A stretch of DNA of 5,922 bases, from NCBI GenBank assembly GCA_964512045.1, contig CAZEJK010000308.1, forward strand, positions 1-5,922, in the 5' to 3' direction. The stretch's first letter is position 1. Every line of letters starts with the position of its first letter. This document shows positions 5,567 through 5,922 of the stretch, piece by piece. Under the pieces are notes generated by a model. The model made no database searches. It was not told the DNA's origin and saw nothing but the letters and a program-made list of their open reading frames with translations. This DNA is from CAZEJK01 sp964512045 (GTDB taxonomy: Bacteria > Acidobacteriota > Thermoanaerobaculia > Thermoanaerobaculales > Sulfomarinibacteraceae). The translations under genes were made by a program, and so were the position numbers.

Positions 5567-5922
5567 CTGAATGTAGTCAGCTCGGGAGCCAGGGTTGCGG
5601 CTCATGCCTCACGTTTCGCGTCCAACTCTCGCAAAGCGACCGAGCGAGCCGAAAGGTCTACCGCTCACACGATGTGGCTACCAAAGCGCGATGTGGTCCA
5701 CGATGAAGGTGTTGGGAGCTGGGCGCCAGACGGTGGCCGGGCCTTCCAGCCCCGGCCGACAGCGCCACAAACAGAACGGTGGTTGGGGCTTCCAGCCCCG
5801 ACCGATGACGCCACAACCACGCCACCCTCGGGCAAAAAGCCCGTCCCACCGAAGACACCCACGCCTCCGGAGAACGGCTGATTGTCGGGCAGCCATCCAG
5901 GCTGCGGGTGGGGGTGCAGGAC
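5567..5922. other. Gene-free region with hairpin repeats
   Basis: No gene is supported. Three overlapping minus-strand frames of 65-72 codons cross 5658-5896, but they run through the tandem hairpin repeat and lack ribosome binding sites. The plus frame at 5423-5881 is antisense to the toxin. Besides the 46-bp tandem units, there is a 5-bp stem CGGGC/GCCCG around five As (5829-5843), with no T-run on either strand. A 6-bp stem GCAGCC/GGCTGC around ATCCA (5889-5905) may be a degenerate relative of the repeat. GCGATGTGG-like words recur at about 5670-5695. Confidence 0.5.
5731..5822. repeat. Tandem pair of 46-bp hairpin units with TTCCA loops
   Basis: Unit 1 (5731-5776) and unit 2 (5777-5822) both start CGGTGG and are identical at about 35 of 46 positions. 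Each contains a stem-loop with 9-bp arms around TTCCA, at 5735-5757 and 5781-5803. Unit 1 pairs GGCCGGGCC with GCCCCGGCC (one mismatch). Unit 2 pairs GGTTGGGGC with GCCCCGACC (one G-T pair). The third pair changes from C-G in unit 1 to T-A in unit 2, a compensatory change that suggests the fold is maintained. Both units share GCGCCACAA or ACGCCACAA after the stem. This fits a REP-like or other dispersed intergenic repeat family. Confidence 0.7.

Noticed and set aside
5829..5843. CGGGC-AAAAA-GCCCG as an intrinsic terminator
   Set aside because: The stem has only 5 bp and the A/T run is in the loop, with no T-tract after the stem on either strand.
5658..5896. Minus-strand small proteins of 65-72 residues
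   Set aside because: Three frames are open across the same hairpin repeat and none has a ribosome binding site or family motif, so openness reflects repeat composition.
1..5922. CRISPR array, tRNA or rRNA genes
   Set aside because: No regularly spaced direct repeats with unique spacers, no cloverleaf with a conserved T-loop, and no rRNA-like conserved stretches were seen on either strand.

Overview
The window is high-GC bacterial DNA. A 10-base run of Ns at 245-254 marks a scaffold gap, so this is probably a draft or metagenome-assembled contig. No marker gene fixes the taxonomy. Three features point to a Gram-negative-like environmental lineage, such as Acidobacteriota or a former deltaproteobacterial group: a secreted protein built from carboxypeptidase-regulatory-like modules, a likely sigma-54 promoter, and intergenic hairpin repeats. 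That placement is inference.

Layout. Positions 1-415 carry no gene I can defend. Positions 416-625 (+) hold the C-terminal end of an MBL-fold hydrolase with no catalytic body. Methylglyoxal synthase (mgsA, 686-1153, -) is intact, with its key active-site residues conserved. Just upstream and divergent is the first half of a HigA-type antitoxin (1237-1410, +). It has no toxin partner and stops 40 bp short of the tail of the next gene. A 927-residue exported protein fills 1450-4233 (-). It has a signal peptide and a chain of Ig-like carboxypeptidase-regulatory modules, but no visible enzyme domain.

The exported gene has the best regulatory region in the window. A near-consensus -24/-12 (sigma-54) promoter would give a leader of about 25 nt containing a strong ribosome binding site. 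Two GATATC-centred dyads lie upstream, exactly 21 bp apart centre to centre, as expected for an activator binding one face of the helix. The rest of 4350-4991 holds hairpins and a possible 47-codon gene remnant.

A toxin-antitoxin operon of BrnT/BrnA type lies at 4992-5542 (-), toxin first, with a 4-base ATGA overlap. The toxin has no Shine-Dalgarno, and a -10-like hexamer sits 6 nt before its GTG, which suggests a leaderless transcript. Positions 5731-5822 contain a tandem pair of 46-bp units, each forming a hairpin around a TTCCA loop, with a covarying base pair between the copies. Overall this is an accessory neighbourhood: one metabolic gene, one regulated secreted protein, one live-looking toxin-antitoxin pair and remnants of at least two other genes. 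I do not see a wholly new multi-gene system. The most original signal is the predicted sigma-54 and activator architecture controlling the secreted protein.
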